NCBI RefSeq assembly: GCF_003270085.1
Contig: NZ_QFDQ01000224.1
Location: forward strand, 1 to 39,467
DNA from: Streptomyces triticisoli
Lineage (GTDB): Bacteria; Actinomycetota; Actinomycetes; Streptomycetales; Streptomycetaceae
Direction of reading: 5' to 3'
Length of the DNA stretch: 39,467 bases
Positions 22,452 through 29,844 of this stretch are shown here, piece by piece (within the stretch, counting starts at the first letter, position 1; the number at the start of each line of letters is the position of its first letter). A program made the translations under genes and the position numbers. Under the pieces are notes generated by a model that had not been told where the DNA came from, made no database searches, and worked only from the letters and a program-made list of their open reading frames with translations.

Positions 22452-23397
22452 GCGACAGCGCGAAGCGCCCTTCGCCGTCCGTCCACCACCGCGTCAACTC
22501 CAGCCCGGCAGCGGAAAGTTCCTCGATCACCCCCTCCTTGCGGAACTTCACCGACACCTCGGTGCGCAACTCCTCGCCGGCCGCGAAGTCCACGGCGAGA
22601 CCGAGCGCGGGCACCTTCACGGCCTGCGCGGTGCGCGAGCGCAGTCGCATCTCGATCCACTCGTTGCCGGCGTCCCAGAGCGCCACGTGGTCGAAGGCCT
22701 CCGGCTCGAAGTCGGCGCCCAGTTCACGGTTGACCACGCTCAGGACGTTCCTGTTGAACGCGGCCGTCACCCCGGCCGCGTCGTCGTACGCCCGGACCAG
22801 CACGCCCTCGTCCTTGACCAGGTCCGTGCCGAGCAGCAGCGCGTCGCCGGGACGGAGCAGGGCGCGCACCCCGGCCAGGAACTCGGCGCGTTCGGCGGGC
22901 AGCAGGTTGCCGATCGTGCCGCCGAGGAACACCAGCAACCGCGGGCCGGGAGTGCCGGGCAGCGTCAGGCCGGCGGTGAAGTCGGCGATCAGCGCGTGCA
23001 CCCGCAGCCCCGGCCGCTCGGCGACCAGCGCCCGCCCCGCCTGTTCCAGCGCGGTGTCGCTGACGTCGACGGGGACGTAGGTGTGCAGGCAGGTCAGCGC
23101 GTCGATCAGGTAGCGGGTCTTCTCCGAGGAACCGGAGCCCAGTTCGACCAGGGTGCGGGCGGGCAGCGCGGCGGCGATCTCGGCGGCGCGGACGGCGAGG
23201 ATCGCGCGTTCGGCACGCGTCGGGTAGTACTCGGGCAGTTCGGTGATCCGCTCGAACAGTTCGCTGCCGTGCGCGTCGTAGAACCACTTCGGCGGCAGCG
23301 ACTTGGGGGAGGAGGTCAGGCCCTGCAGGACGTCGGCGCGCAGCGCGGCGGCCATGGCGTCCTCGGGCAGAGTGCGGGTGACATGGAACTCGCTCAC
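22435..23397 (-). CDS. egtD: L-histidine N-alpha-methyltransferase (ergothioneine)
   Basis: This 320-residue SAM-dependent enzyme trimethylates histidine to hercynine, the first step of ergothioneine synthesis. Conserved blocks are SSPKSLPPKWFYDAHGSELF, ELPEYYPTRAERAIL, the SAM site ELGSGSSEKTRYLIDAL, VDVSDTALEQA, VFLGGTIGNLLPAERAEFL and FNRNVLSVVNRELGADFEPE. It is the last gene of the overlapping egtABCD operon; its GTG overlaps the egtC stop by four bases (GTGA). It is cytoplasmic. The only oddity is the tandem duplication at its stop codon. Confidence 0.97.
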   Translation of the reverse strand: MSEFHVTRTLPEDAMAAALRADVLQGLTSSPKSLPPKWFYDAHGSELFERITELPEYYPTRAERAILAVRAAEIAAALPARTLVELGSGSSEKTRYLIDALTCLHTYVPVDVSDTALEQAGRALVAERPGLRVHALIADFTAGLTLPGTPGPRLLVFLGGTIGNLLPAERAEFLAGVRALLRPGDALLLGTDLVKDEGVLVRAYDDAAGVTAAFNRNVLSVVNRELGADFEPEAFDHVALWDAGNEWIEMRLRSRTAQAVKVPALGLAVDFAAGEELRTEVSVKFRKEGVIEELSAAGLELTRWWTDGEGRFALSLSVVR

Positions 23398-24185
23398 GTA
23401 CGGGGCTCCTCGGAGGGTGCGGATGCCAGGTCCTCGGTGAGGTCCTTGAGCGGGGTGAGCAGGACGTCCGTGCGGCTCGCCGCCAGCAGGGTGCGGTCGG
23501 GGACCTGAAGCCATCGCGGGTTGTCGTCGTAGGGTTCGGAGGCCACCACAGTGCGGCGGCCGGGTTCGGCGAGGTAGCACAGGGTGTCGCCCCAGGCGGT
23601 CGCGGTGATCGTCTCGCCGTCGGTGAGCAGCAGGTTGAGCCGCGAGCCGGGGGCCGCCGCGGCGACCTCCAGGACGGTGTCGGCGAGCGCCTGGCCCGCC
23701 TCGTCGCCGGCGCGCAGCCGGGCCAGCACCAGCGCCCACACGAGTGCGGAGTCGTTGCGGGCCTCCAGCGCCAGCAGGTCCCGCGGCGGCAGCGTGCGGG
23801 ACACCGCGGCGAGCGAGTCCGGCCAGCCGGTGACGGCGCCGTTGTGGCTGAACAGCCAGCGGCCCGCGGCGAACGGCGCCGCCGCGGCCTCCGCGTCCGC
23901 GCCCGAAAGGGTCGCGTCCCGCACGGCGGCCAGCAGCGCCGTGGTGCGCACCACCCGGGTCAGGTCGGCGAAGGACAGGTCGGCCCAGACGGGCCCGGCC
24001 CGGCGGTAGCGGGCCGGCACCGGGTCGCCCTCCGCGTACCAGCCCACCCCGAAGCCGTCGGCGTTGACCGTCCCGTACTGCTGCTGCCGGGGCGCCCACG
24101 CCTGCCGGTACAGGCCGTGGAGCGGTTCCACGAGATACCGGCCGAGCGGCTCCTCGGGCCCCAGGTACGCCAGGTGACGGCACAT
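23394..24185 (-). CDS. egtC: gamma-glutamyl hercynylcysteine sulfoxide hydrolase (class II amidotransferase)
   Basis: This 263-residue Ntn hydrolase has the catalytic cysteine at position 2 (MCRHLAYLG), exposed after removal of Met1. Further family blocks are QYGTVNADGFGVGWYAEGDP, the glutamine-amidotransferase motif RWLFSHNGAVTGWPDS and ARNDSALVWALVL. It removes the gamma-glutamyl group from the EgtB product. The start overlaps the egtB stop by one base (TGATG) and the end overlaps egtD, so expression is coupled. Confidence 0.96.
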   Translation of the reverse strand: MCRHLAYLGPEEPLGRYLVEPLHGLYRQAWAPRQQQYGTVNADGFGVGWYAEGDPVPARYRRAGPVWADLSFADLTRVVRTTALLAAVRDATLSGADAEAAAAPFAAGRWLFSHNGAVTGWPDSLAAVSRTLPPRDLLALEARNDSALVWALVLARLRAGDEAGQALADTVLEVAAAAPGSRLNLLLTDGETITATAWGDTLCYLAEPGRRTVVASEPYDDNPRWLQVPDRTLLAASRTDVLLTPLKDLTEDLASAPSEEPRT

Positions 24186-25501
24186 CAGACGTCCTCCGAA
24201 CGGGCCGTGCGGAACCCGGAGAAGATCTGCCGCCGGACCGGGTGGTCCCAGTTGCGGAACGTGCCCCGGCAGGCCACCGGATCCACGGCGAACGAGCCGC
24301 CGCGCAGCACCTTGTACTCCGGCCCGAAGAACACCTCCGAGTACTCCTTGTACGGGAACGCGGTGAAGCCCGGGTAGGGGAGGAAGTCGCTCGCCGTCCA
24401 CTCCCACACGTCGCCGATCAACTGCCGTACGCCCAGCGGTGACTCCCCGGCCGGACAGCTGCCGGCCGGGGCCGGGCGCAAGTGCCGCTGGCCGAGGTTG
24501 GCGTGGGACGGCGCGGGGTCGGCGTCGCCCCACGGGTAGCGCGTGGAGCGGCCGGTGGCCGGGTCGTGGCGGGCCGCCTTCTCCCACTCCGCCTCGGTGG
24601 GCAGCCGGCGCCCGGCCCAGCGGGCGTAGGCGTCGGCCTCGTACCAGCACACGTGCAGCACCGGCTCGTCGGGCGGTACGGCCTCGGTGACGCCGAAGCG
24701 GCGCCTGAGCCACTGCCCGCCGTCACGCCGCCAGTACAGGGGCGCGGTGATCCCGTGCCGGCGTAGGTGGGCCCAGCCGTCCGGTGTCCACCAGCGGGGG
24801 TCGGTGTAGCCACCGTCCTCGATGAACGCGAGGTACGCGCCGTTCGTCACCGGAGTGGTGTCGATCCAGAACGGCGGCACCTCACGCACGTGCGCGGGCC
24901 GTTCGTTGTCCAGGGCCCACGGCTCGGTGGAGGTGCCCATGGTGAACGGGCCGCCGGGGACGAGGACTTCGGGCGGGCCGGTGAACAGCGGCGCCGGGTC
25001 CGGATCGGGTGCGGTCAGGGCCTGCGGGCCCCTGCGGAGCTGATGGGTGATCAGCATGGTCTCGTCGTGCTGCTGCTCGTGCTGCGCGATCATGCCGAAG
25101 GCGAAGCCGGCCTCGGTCAGCCGCGTGCCGTGGAAGTCGGCCGACTCCAGCAGGTCCAGCACCCGGCCGCGCACCTCGGCCGCGTAGGCGCGGGCCTCGC
25201 CGGGCGTGAGCAGCGGCAGGGAGGGGCGTTCGGCGCGCGGGTGCTCGAAGGCGTCGTAGAGGCTGTCGATCTCGGGGCGCATGGCCTCCCGGCCGCCGAC
25301 CGCCCGCAGCAGCCACAGCTCCTCCTGGTTGCCGATGTGGGCGAGGTCCCACACCAGCGGGGACATCAGCGGCGAGTGCTGGGCGGTGAGGTCGGGCTCC
25401 TCCACGCAGGTGGTCAGCAGGGTGGTGCGGTCACGGGCCGTGGTGAGCGAGCGCAGCGCCCGGTCGCGCAGTGTCTCGGCGGCGAGGGCGGGATCGGTCA
25501 T
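24185..25501 (-). CDS. egtB: hercynine oxygenase / sulfoxide synthase
   Basis: This 438-residue non-haem iron enzyme joins gamma-glutamylcysteine and hercynine through an oxygen-dependent C-S bond. An N-terminal DinB-like domain supplies the iron ligands: H55 in DLAHIGNQEE and the HxxxHxE motif at H141/H145/E147 in AQHEQQHDETML. The C-terminal half is an FGE-sulfatase (formylglycine-generating enzyme-like) domain: PFTMGTSTEPWALDNERPAH, PVTNGAYLAFIEDGGY, RLPTEAEWEKAARHD and VLRGGSFAVDPVACRGTFRN. The ATG overlaps the egtA stop by four bases. Standard length for the family. Confidence 0.97.
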   Translation of the reverse strand: MTDPALAAETLRDRALRSLTTARDRTTLLTTCVEEPDLTAQHSPLMSPLVWDLAHIGNQEELWLLRAVGGREAMRPEIDSLYDAFEHPRAERPSLPLLTPGEARAYAAEVRGRVLDLLESADFHGTRLTEAGFAFGMIAQHEQQHDETMLITHQLRRGPQALTAPDPDPAPLFTGPPEVLVPGGPFTMGTSTEPWALDNERPAHVREVPPFWIDTTPVTNGAYLAFIEDGGYTDPRWWTPDGWAHLRRHGITAPLYWRRDGGQWLRRRFGVTEAVPPDEPVLHVCWYEADAYARWAGRRLPTEAEWEKAARHDPATGRSTRYPWGDADPAPSHANLGQRHLRPAPAGSCPAGESPLGVRQLIGDVWEWTASDFLPYPGFTAFPYKEYSEVFFGPEYKVLRGGSFAVDPVACRGTFRNWDHPVRRQIFSGFRTARSEDV

Positions 25502-26799
25502 GGCGCTGTGTCCTTCCCGTGGGCGCGACCGTCCGTGCCGCGCAGTCGTTCGAGCAGGTCGTCGGCGGGACAGCGGCCCCTGCGGACGTAGCGGTCCTGG
25601 AACGCGGCGACGGCGTCCGTGACCTCCGTGCCGGCGCCGAGCCGGGGCAGGGCCTCCAGGGCGGCCGTGAAGCAGACGACGGCGGCCTCGTGCAGCTCGG
25701 GGTCGGCGAGCCCGGTGCGGGCCGCCTCGGTCCACAGGGGGTTGTGCGGAGCGGGCAGCGGCCCGGAGCGCTCGGCGAGCGGTTTGACCGCCCGGTAGGC
25801 GGTCTCGGTGGCCTGCGGGTCGTCGAACAGTGCTGCGGTGACCGCGAGCGGCACGATCCACCCGTCGTCGCCGGGCTGCGCGTCGATCATGCGCAGCTCC
25901 AGGTGGCCCCGCGGTCTGACCGGCGGGAACAGCGTGGTGAGGTGGTAGTCGAGATCCTCCCTGGTCGGCGGCCTCGGGCGACGTGCACGGGCCCACTGCC
26001 GGAAGGTCAGCCCCTCGGGCACCTCCCAGGGGCCGTCGTCGCGCCGTACGCACATCACCGGCGCGTCCAGGACGTGCCGGGCCCAGGCGGTGCGCGGGTC
26101 GCCGTTCAGCGGGGGAGCGCCGGCCCGGCCGGGGCCGATCTCCGTCCAGATCAGCTGCCGGGTGGAGAGCCAGCCGGTGGACCTCCGGCCCAGCAGCGGG
26201 GAGTTGGCGAACGCGGCCACCAGCACCGCGCCCAGCTGGTGCGCCAGCCACCAGCGGCGCCCGTGGCCGAGCGGCCCGGGCTCCTCCTGCCCGGCGTCCA
26301 CGCACACCTGTACGGACGCCGAGGTGCACATCATGTGCCGGCCGGCCGGGCCCTCGCGGTCCAGGCAGGTCTCCAGGGCGTCGTAGCGCCGCTCGCGCAG
26401 GAACCTGCGGGGGGTGTGCCAGGGGTCGTGGCCGAGGCCGACGAGCCGGAGGCCGTCCCTGGCCAGTACGGCGCGGACGGCGTCGAGATCCGCGGAGACG
26501 GTGCCGATGCACTCCGTCAGGGAGGCGGCGGGCGGCGAGCTCAGCTCCAGCTGGCCGCCGGGTTCGACGGTGAGCGCCGACCTCAGGGGCACGGTCCGCA
26601 GTGCGGCGTAGGCCGCTTCGAGACGTTCGGGTGTCACGGGGAGCCGCGGTGTGCGCAGCTCATGGACGAGCCATTCCACTTCGATCCCGAGACAGCGGGG
26701 CGGTCCGGTCTTGAAGCAGATGCCGCTGACCAGGGCCTCGGCCTCGGCTTCGGTGACGGCTGTACGGGGCCCCGTACAGCCACTTGCCGAATCGGACAT
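25498..26799 (-). CDS. egtA: glutamate-cysteine ligase of the ergothioneine pathway
   Basis: This 433-residue GCS2-type ATP-dependent ligase makes gamma-glutamylcysteine for EgtB. Recognisable segments are LGIEVEWLVHEL, SALTVEPGGQLELSSPP, GLRLVGLGHDPWHTPRRFL, MMCTSASVQVCVDAG and RPRGHLELRMIDAQPGDDGW. I chose ATG 26799, with GGAGGA 7 bases upstream; the frame is open to 26919 but nothing supports a longer protein. Codons 7-14 contain a 24-bp perfect palindrome. It is first in the operon, so its upstream region (26800-26960) should hold the promoter. No egtE-like gene is in the window. Confidence 0.95.
   Translation of the reverse strand: MSDSASGCTGPRTAVTEAEAEALVSGICFKTGPPRCLGIEVEWLVHELRTPRLPVTPERLEAAYAALRTVPLRSALTVEPGGQLELSSPPAASLTECIGTVSADLDAVRAVLARDGLRLVGLGHDPWHTPRRFLRERRYDALETCLDREGPAGRHMMCTSASVQVCVDAGQEEPGPLGHGRRWWLAHQLGAVLVAAFANSPLLGRRSTGWLSTRQLIWTEIGPGRAGAPPLNGDPRTAWARHVLDAPVMCVRRDDGPWEVPEGLTFRQWARARRPRPPTREDLDYHLTTLFPPVRPRGHLELRMIDAQPGDDGWIVPLAVTAALFDDPQATETAYRAVKPLAERSGPLPAPHNPLWTEAARTGLADPELHEAAVVCFTAALEALPRLGAGTEVTDAVAAFQDRYVRRGRCPADDLLERLRGTDGRAHGKDTAP
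26758..26781. promoter_or_regulatory. 24-bp perfect palindrome inside the egtA start region
   Basis: GGCTGTACGGGG is followed immediately by its exact reverse complement. It covers codons 7-14 of egtA (GCTGPRTA). It may be an operator or fold in mRNA as a 10-bp stem with a GGCC loop near the start codon. Confidence 0.5.
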
Positions 26800-26966
26800 G
26801 TCAGGATCCTCCTGCGATTCCAGCACGTCACCGGCCCGGGGTCGGTGGGCCGGGCCGGCGCCACACCGTCCCAGCCAAAACCTTCCGACCGATCCGTACA
26901 AGGGTACAGATCGTGACAATCCTGGCGCTGAATCTCCTGATGCGCGACTCCGGGGGCGCGCGGCTC

Positions 26967-26993
26967 GGCCCCGGCGGGCGGTCCGCCGGGGCC
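26967..26993 (-). terminator. terminator of the PemK-like gene
   Basis: GGCCCCGGCGG (26967-26977) pairs perfectly with CCGCCGGGGCC (26983-26993) around a 5-base loop. It follows the stop of the minus-strand gene at 27007 and precedes the egtA promoter region. Confidence 0.75.
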
Positions 26994-27006
26994 TTCCGTA
27001 CCGGTC

Positions 27007-27513
27007 CTAGGCCCAGCCGTAGCGCTCCCGCAGCCGGTGTATGACGAGGTTGAAGCGCATGCGGTCCAGCGCGCACGCCTCACGGCGCATTCCGTCCTCG
27101 TGCAGGCGCAGCACCCGGTCGACGTCCACCCAGGAGTCCCGGCCCGAGCGGTCCCAGGGCCCGTTCCCGATCGCCACCCACCGGGGCAAGCCCCGGCTCC
27201 GCTGGAGCGACTGCGCCGCGCCCCCTGTTGCACCGTCATGAGCCCTGCTGGACAGCTGCACGGCGAGGAGCGTGCCGGCGGCCTCCCGGGCCACCACCAG
27301 GACCGGGCGGTCCTTGCCCCGGCCGTCGTTCTCCTCGAAGGGCACCCAGGTCCAGACGATCTCACCGGGGTCGGGGTCGCCGTCGTGCGCGGGCGTGTAC
27401 TCGGTGCGCACCGGGCCGACCCGGCGGGGGTCGGCCTCGGTGGTGGCGGTGGGGCCGTAACGGCCGGGAACGTTCTCGTCGCTGAAGTCGGTGAAGTCGG
27501 TGAAGGCAGTCAC
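27007..27513 (-). CDS. PemK/MazF-family toxin-like protein
   Basis: This 168-residue protein has the PemK/MazF fold signature: DPGEIVWTWVPFEENDGRGK then DRPVLVVAREAAGTLLAVQL. Conserved later blocks are WVAIGNGPWDRSGRDSWVDV and MRFNLVIHRLRERYG. MazF-like proteins cut mRNA, with the PGEIVW strand and a later Thr/Ser-Asp in the active site. An extended N-terminus of about 50 residues is rich in Asp and Thr. No antitoxin gene is adjacent on either side. Streptomyces chromosomes carry such solitary members that may have lost toxicity or act in other ways. Confidence 0.85.
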   Translation of the reverse strand: MTAFTDFTDFSDENVPGRYGPTATTEADPRRVGPVRTEYTPAHDGDPDPGEIVWTWVPFEENDGRGKDRPVLVVAREAAGTLLAVQLSSRAHDGATGGAAQSLQRSRGLPRWVAIGNGPWDRSGRDSWVDVDRVLRLHEDGMRREACALDRMRFNLVIHRLRERYGWA

Positions 27514-27603
27514 GGGGGAACCCTAGAACGTCCCCCGGGCCGCGCCGACTTCGGGCGTACGGTGCTCGACCCGCGTACGGACGCGGGGTCGGCGTTCCGC
27601 CGC

Positions 27604-28020
27604 TCAGGAGACGTCGTCGCGGTGGCGGATCTGCATGCCGGGGCGGCGGCGGTGGACGGTGAGGTAGGCCAGGCCGTCCTCGCCGGCGGTGAGGCTGCGC
27701 GTGGAGCCGTGCGGCAGCCAGACCGCCGCGCCCTCGGCCAGCCGCCGCGGCTCGTCGCCGGTGCCCGCGCCGAGCACGCCGCTGCCCGCGACGACGAACA
27801 GCAGGACGTCCAGGTCCGGTTCGCGGTGCGGCGCGACGCGCCCGCCCGGGGCCAGGCGCACGACGTTCGCGTCGAGCTGGCGTCCGGGCTCGTCCAGCTT
27901 CCACAGCACGCCGGCCGGTACCGGCGGAGCGCCGGCCAGGGCCCGGGCGTCGCACAGGACCCGCGGTTCCGGCTCCGTCCCGTCGGCCGGCCCGGTGTCG
28001 CGCGCGGAAGGCGATGTCAT
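27604..28020 (-). CDS. cupin-domain protein
   Basis: This 138-residue single-domain beta-barrel protein has cupin motif 1 around RVAPHREPDLDVLLFVVAGS and motif 2 around LAEGAAVWLPHGSTRSLTAG. Possible metal ligands are H in PHRE and PHGS, with the glutamates near them. It probably binds a small molecule or metal. It is divergent from the HTH regulator and separated by about 100 bases with a dyad, so that regulator is the likely controller. ATG 28020 is supported by the GAAAGAGGGG block upstream. Enzymatic function is not evident. Confidence 0.85.
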   Translation of the reverse strand: MTSPSARDTGPADGTEPEPRVLCDARALAGAPPVPAGVLWKLDEPGRQLDANVVRLAPGGRVAPHREPDLDVLLFVVAGSGVLGAGTGDEPRRLAEGAAVWLPHGSTRSLTAGEDGLAYLTVHRRRPGMQIRHRDDVS

Positions 28021-28055
28021 GGCGTACCCCTCTTTCGTCCGGGTCCCGTCCCGGG

Positions 28056-28078
28056 CCTACGATTATTACATGTAGGAT
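28056..28078. promoter_or_regulatory. divergent operator/promoter between cupin and HTH genes
   Basis: CCTAC (28056-28060) and GTAGG (28072-28076) form an inverted repeat around an AT-rich centre that includes TACATGTA (28068-28075). It is the only AT-rich stretch in the divergent gap, and TAGGAT (28073-28078) could be a -10. Inferred. Confidence 0.45.
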
Positions 28079-28121
28079 TCGTGAAAACCTGGTCGCCGCA
28101 GGTGAAATGAGGTGAGTGGAC

Positions 28122-28799
28122 GTGACCACCCCACGGGAGAGCCCCCGCCGCCGCGAGGTGCTGGACGTGCTGCGCGCCGCCGGCCGGCCACTGGGCGTCG
28201 CGGAGGCGGCCGAGCGGATCGGGGTCCACCCCAACACCGTCCGCTTCCACCTGGACGCCCTGGTGACCGAGGATCTGGTCGTACGGCAGGTCGAGGCGCC
28301 CTCGGGACCCGGCCGCCCCCGCACCGTCTACACCCCCCGCCCCGGCATGGACCGCGGGGGGACGCGCAGTTACCGGCTCCTGGCGCAGATCCTGCTCGGG
28401 CAACTGGCGTCCCAGGGCCCCGGGGCGCGGGAGGCCGCGACGGAGGCGGGCCGCGCGTGGGGCGGCTTCCTGGTCGACCCGCTGCCGCCCTCGCAGCAGC
28501 CGACGGCCGAGCGCTCGACGGCCCGGCTCCTCGCCCTGCTCGACGACCTGGGCTTCGCTCCCGAACCCGAGGGCGGCGCCGGGAAGGCGCCGGAGCGGAT
28601 CCGGCTGCGGCACTGCCCCTTCCTCGAACTGGCCGAGGAGTACGGCCAGTTGGTGTGCCCGATCCATCTGGGGCTGATGCAGGGGGCGTTGGCCGAGCTG
28701 CGCGCCCCGCTGGCCGCGACCGGGCTGGAGCCGTTCGCCGAACCCGGCTCCTGCCTGGCCCACTTGACCGCCCGCCCGACCGAGACACCCGCCGCCTGA
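28122..28799 (+). CDS. winged-helix regulator with conserved cysteines (SufR/ArsR-like)
   Basis: This 225-residue DNA-binding protein has a winged HTH at about residues 8-70: EVLDVLRAAGRPLGVAEAAE, RIGVHPNTVRFHLDALV and GPGRPRTVYTP. The C-terminal half has three cysteines in RHCPFLELAEE, YGQLVCPIHLGLMQGAL and PGSCLAHL, spaced C-x13-C-x31-C. This recalls SufR/Rv1460-type regulators where cysteines bind an iron-sulfur cluster, so sensing of iron, oxygen or NO is plausible. I prefer GTG 28122 (GAGG 9 bases upstream) over GTG 28116. The membrane protein gene follows 23 bases later, forming an operon. Confidence 0.82.
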   Translation: MTTPRESPRRREVLDVLRAAGRPLGVAEAAERIGVHPNTVRFHLDALVTEDLVVRQVEAPSGPGRPRTVYTPRPGMDRGGTRSYRLLAQILLGQLASQGPGAREAATEAGRAWGGFLVDPLPPSQQPTAERSTARLLALLDDLGFAPEPEGGAGKAPERIRLRHCPFLELAEEYGQLVCPIHLGLMQGALAELRAPLAATGLEPFAEPGSCLAHLTARPTETPAA

Positions 28800-28822
28800 C
28801 ACAACCGAAAGGCAACGCAACG

Positions 28823-29251
28823 ATGAACACCACGTCGGCCGCCTTGGCGAGCGCGGTCACCTTCGTCTGGCTCGGCATGGTGCTGGCCATCTCCTTCCTG
28901 GAGGCTCCGCTGAAGTTCCGCGCCCCCGGCGTGACCATCCCGATCGGGCTGGGCATCGGCCGACTGGTCTTCCGGGCGCTGAACCTGGTGGAGACGGTGC
29001 TGGCCGTCGTCGTGATCGTCGCGGTCGCCGTGGGCGCGGCCCCGGCGTCGGTCATCGGACTCACCGCGGCCGTGGCCGCGGTGCTCCTCGCCCAGCTGGC
29101 CTTCGTCCGCCCCCGGCTGAACCGCAGGTCCGACCGGGTCCTGGCCGGCGAGGAGGGCCCCCGCTCCCGCGGCCACCTGGCCTACGTGGCCCTCGAACTG
29201 GCCAAGGTCGGCGTCCTGATCGCGCTGGGCGTCTGCCTCGTGTCGGTGTGA
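28823..29251 (+). CDS. four-helix integral membrane protein, unknown function
   Basis: This 142-residue protein has four predicted membrane spans: ALASAVTFVWLGMVLAISFL, LVETVLAVVVIVAVAVGAAP, VIGLTAAVAAVLLAQLAFV and LAKVGVLIALGVCLV. A conserved cytoplasmic motif is EAPLKFRAPGVTIPIGLGIG just after the first span. AAAGG lies 11 bases before the ATG. Its place directly behind the HTH gene and opposite the cupin suggests a three-gene unit. I do not know an experimentally studied homologue. Confidence 0.75.
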   Translation: MNTTSAALASAVTFVWLGMVLAISFLEAPLKFRAPGVTIPIGLGIGRLVFRALNLVETVLAVVVIVAVAVGAAPASVIGLTAAVAAVLLAQLAFVRPRLNRRSDRVLAGEEGPRSRGHLAYVALELAKVGVLIALGVCLVSV

Positions 29252-29333
29252 GCGCCCGGCAGGACGACGTCGGCGGGGCAGGACCGGAGTGCGTCTCGGC
29301 GGGTCCGGTCGGCGACTGGCCCGTCGGCCGTCG

Positions 29334-29357
29334 GGCACTCCGGCACTCCGGCACTCC
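29334..29357. repeat. 8-bp tandem repeat (GGCACTCC)x3
   Basis: GGCACTCC is repeated three times without change in the non-coding stretch after the membrane protein gene. Bases 29252-29532 hold no gene that I can support. Confidence 0.9.
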
Positions 29358-29532
29358 GGCCTTCGCCGGGCGGAGCCCCCGCCCCTCGGCCCAGCCCCCG
29401 CCCCCGGTCGCGAGGCCGACGCGACGACAGGGGAAGCCCGCGGCACTCGTACGGCCAGAGGAGTCGCGACCGCCGCCGAGCGCACGGCGAACGCCGGCCG
29501 GGCGACCGAGGAGTTCGCGTCGCCGCTGCGTG

Positions 29533-29824
29533 GAGCCCCGAACAAAATGGGTGCCCGGCTCGCGACGCTCCTCCAGCCCGGCAGCTGGGAGGTGCCCCCG
29601 GGCACGCTCCCCAAGCTCTTCGAGCAGGGGGCACCCCCACCTCCAAGCTCTTCGAATAGGGGGACCCCCACCGAGGACCTTCCGGCGCCTTGCGATCGCA
29701 CGCTCCTCCAAGTTCTCGGCTTCTCACCCGAGTTCTCGACTCCGCTCGAACAGGGGGGACCCCCATGAGCAGGGGGACCCCATGACGCCGCGAGCTGATC
29801 GGACTCCCATTTTGTTCGGGGCTC
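29533..29824. mobile_element. MITE-like element with 21-bp inverted ends
   Basis: GAGCCCCGAACAAAATGGGT plus G at 29533-29553 is repeated in reverse complement at 29804-29824, with 20 of 21 positions equal. The 292-bp interior has no gene and is filled with short units. AAGCTCTTCGAGCAGGGGGC starts one 29-base unit at 29613, and a near copy starts at 29645. Further AGGGGGACCCC hairpins lie near 29751 and 29769. No clear target-site duplication is seen. The structure suggests a non-autonomous element or a recombination product. Confidence 0.5.
29613..29672. repeat. two ~29-bp repeat units with GGGGG/CCCCC hairpins
   Basis: Units at 29613-29641 and 29645-29672 both read AAGCTCTTCGA, then AGGGGG, one or two bases, CCCCCACC. 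Each can form a small hairpin. Similar units are widespread between Streptomyces genes as far as I recall. Confidence 0.7.
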
Positions 29825-29844
29825 TTAACGCCCGCAGGACCTGC

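Noticed and set aside
20548..23508. A 986-codon plus-strand open frame
   Set aside because: It runs antisense to the dodecin and egtD genes and shifted-frame through the HAD-binding protein region; its Arg/Gly/Pro-rich composition is a high-GC shadow.
29061..29711. Minus-strand frame of 216 codons in the gap before the phosphatase gene
   Set aside because: It overlaps the membrane protein gene and translates the repeat units; no family is visible.
29613..29784. Possible CRISPR or protein-coding repeat region
   Set aside because: The units are degenerate, nearly adjacent and hairpin-forming; translated frames give only GGGGAPCSKSL-type low-complexity text.
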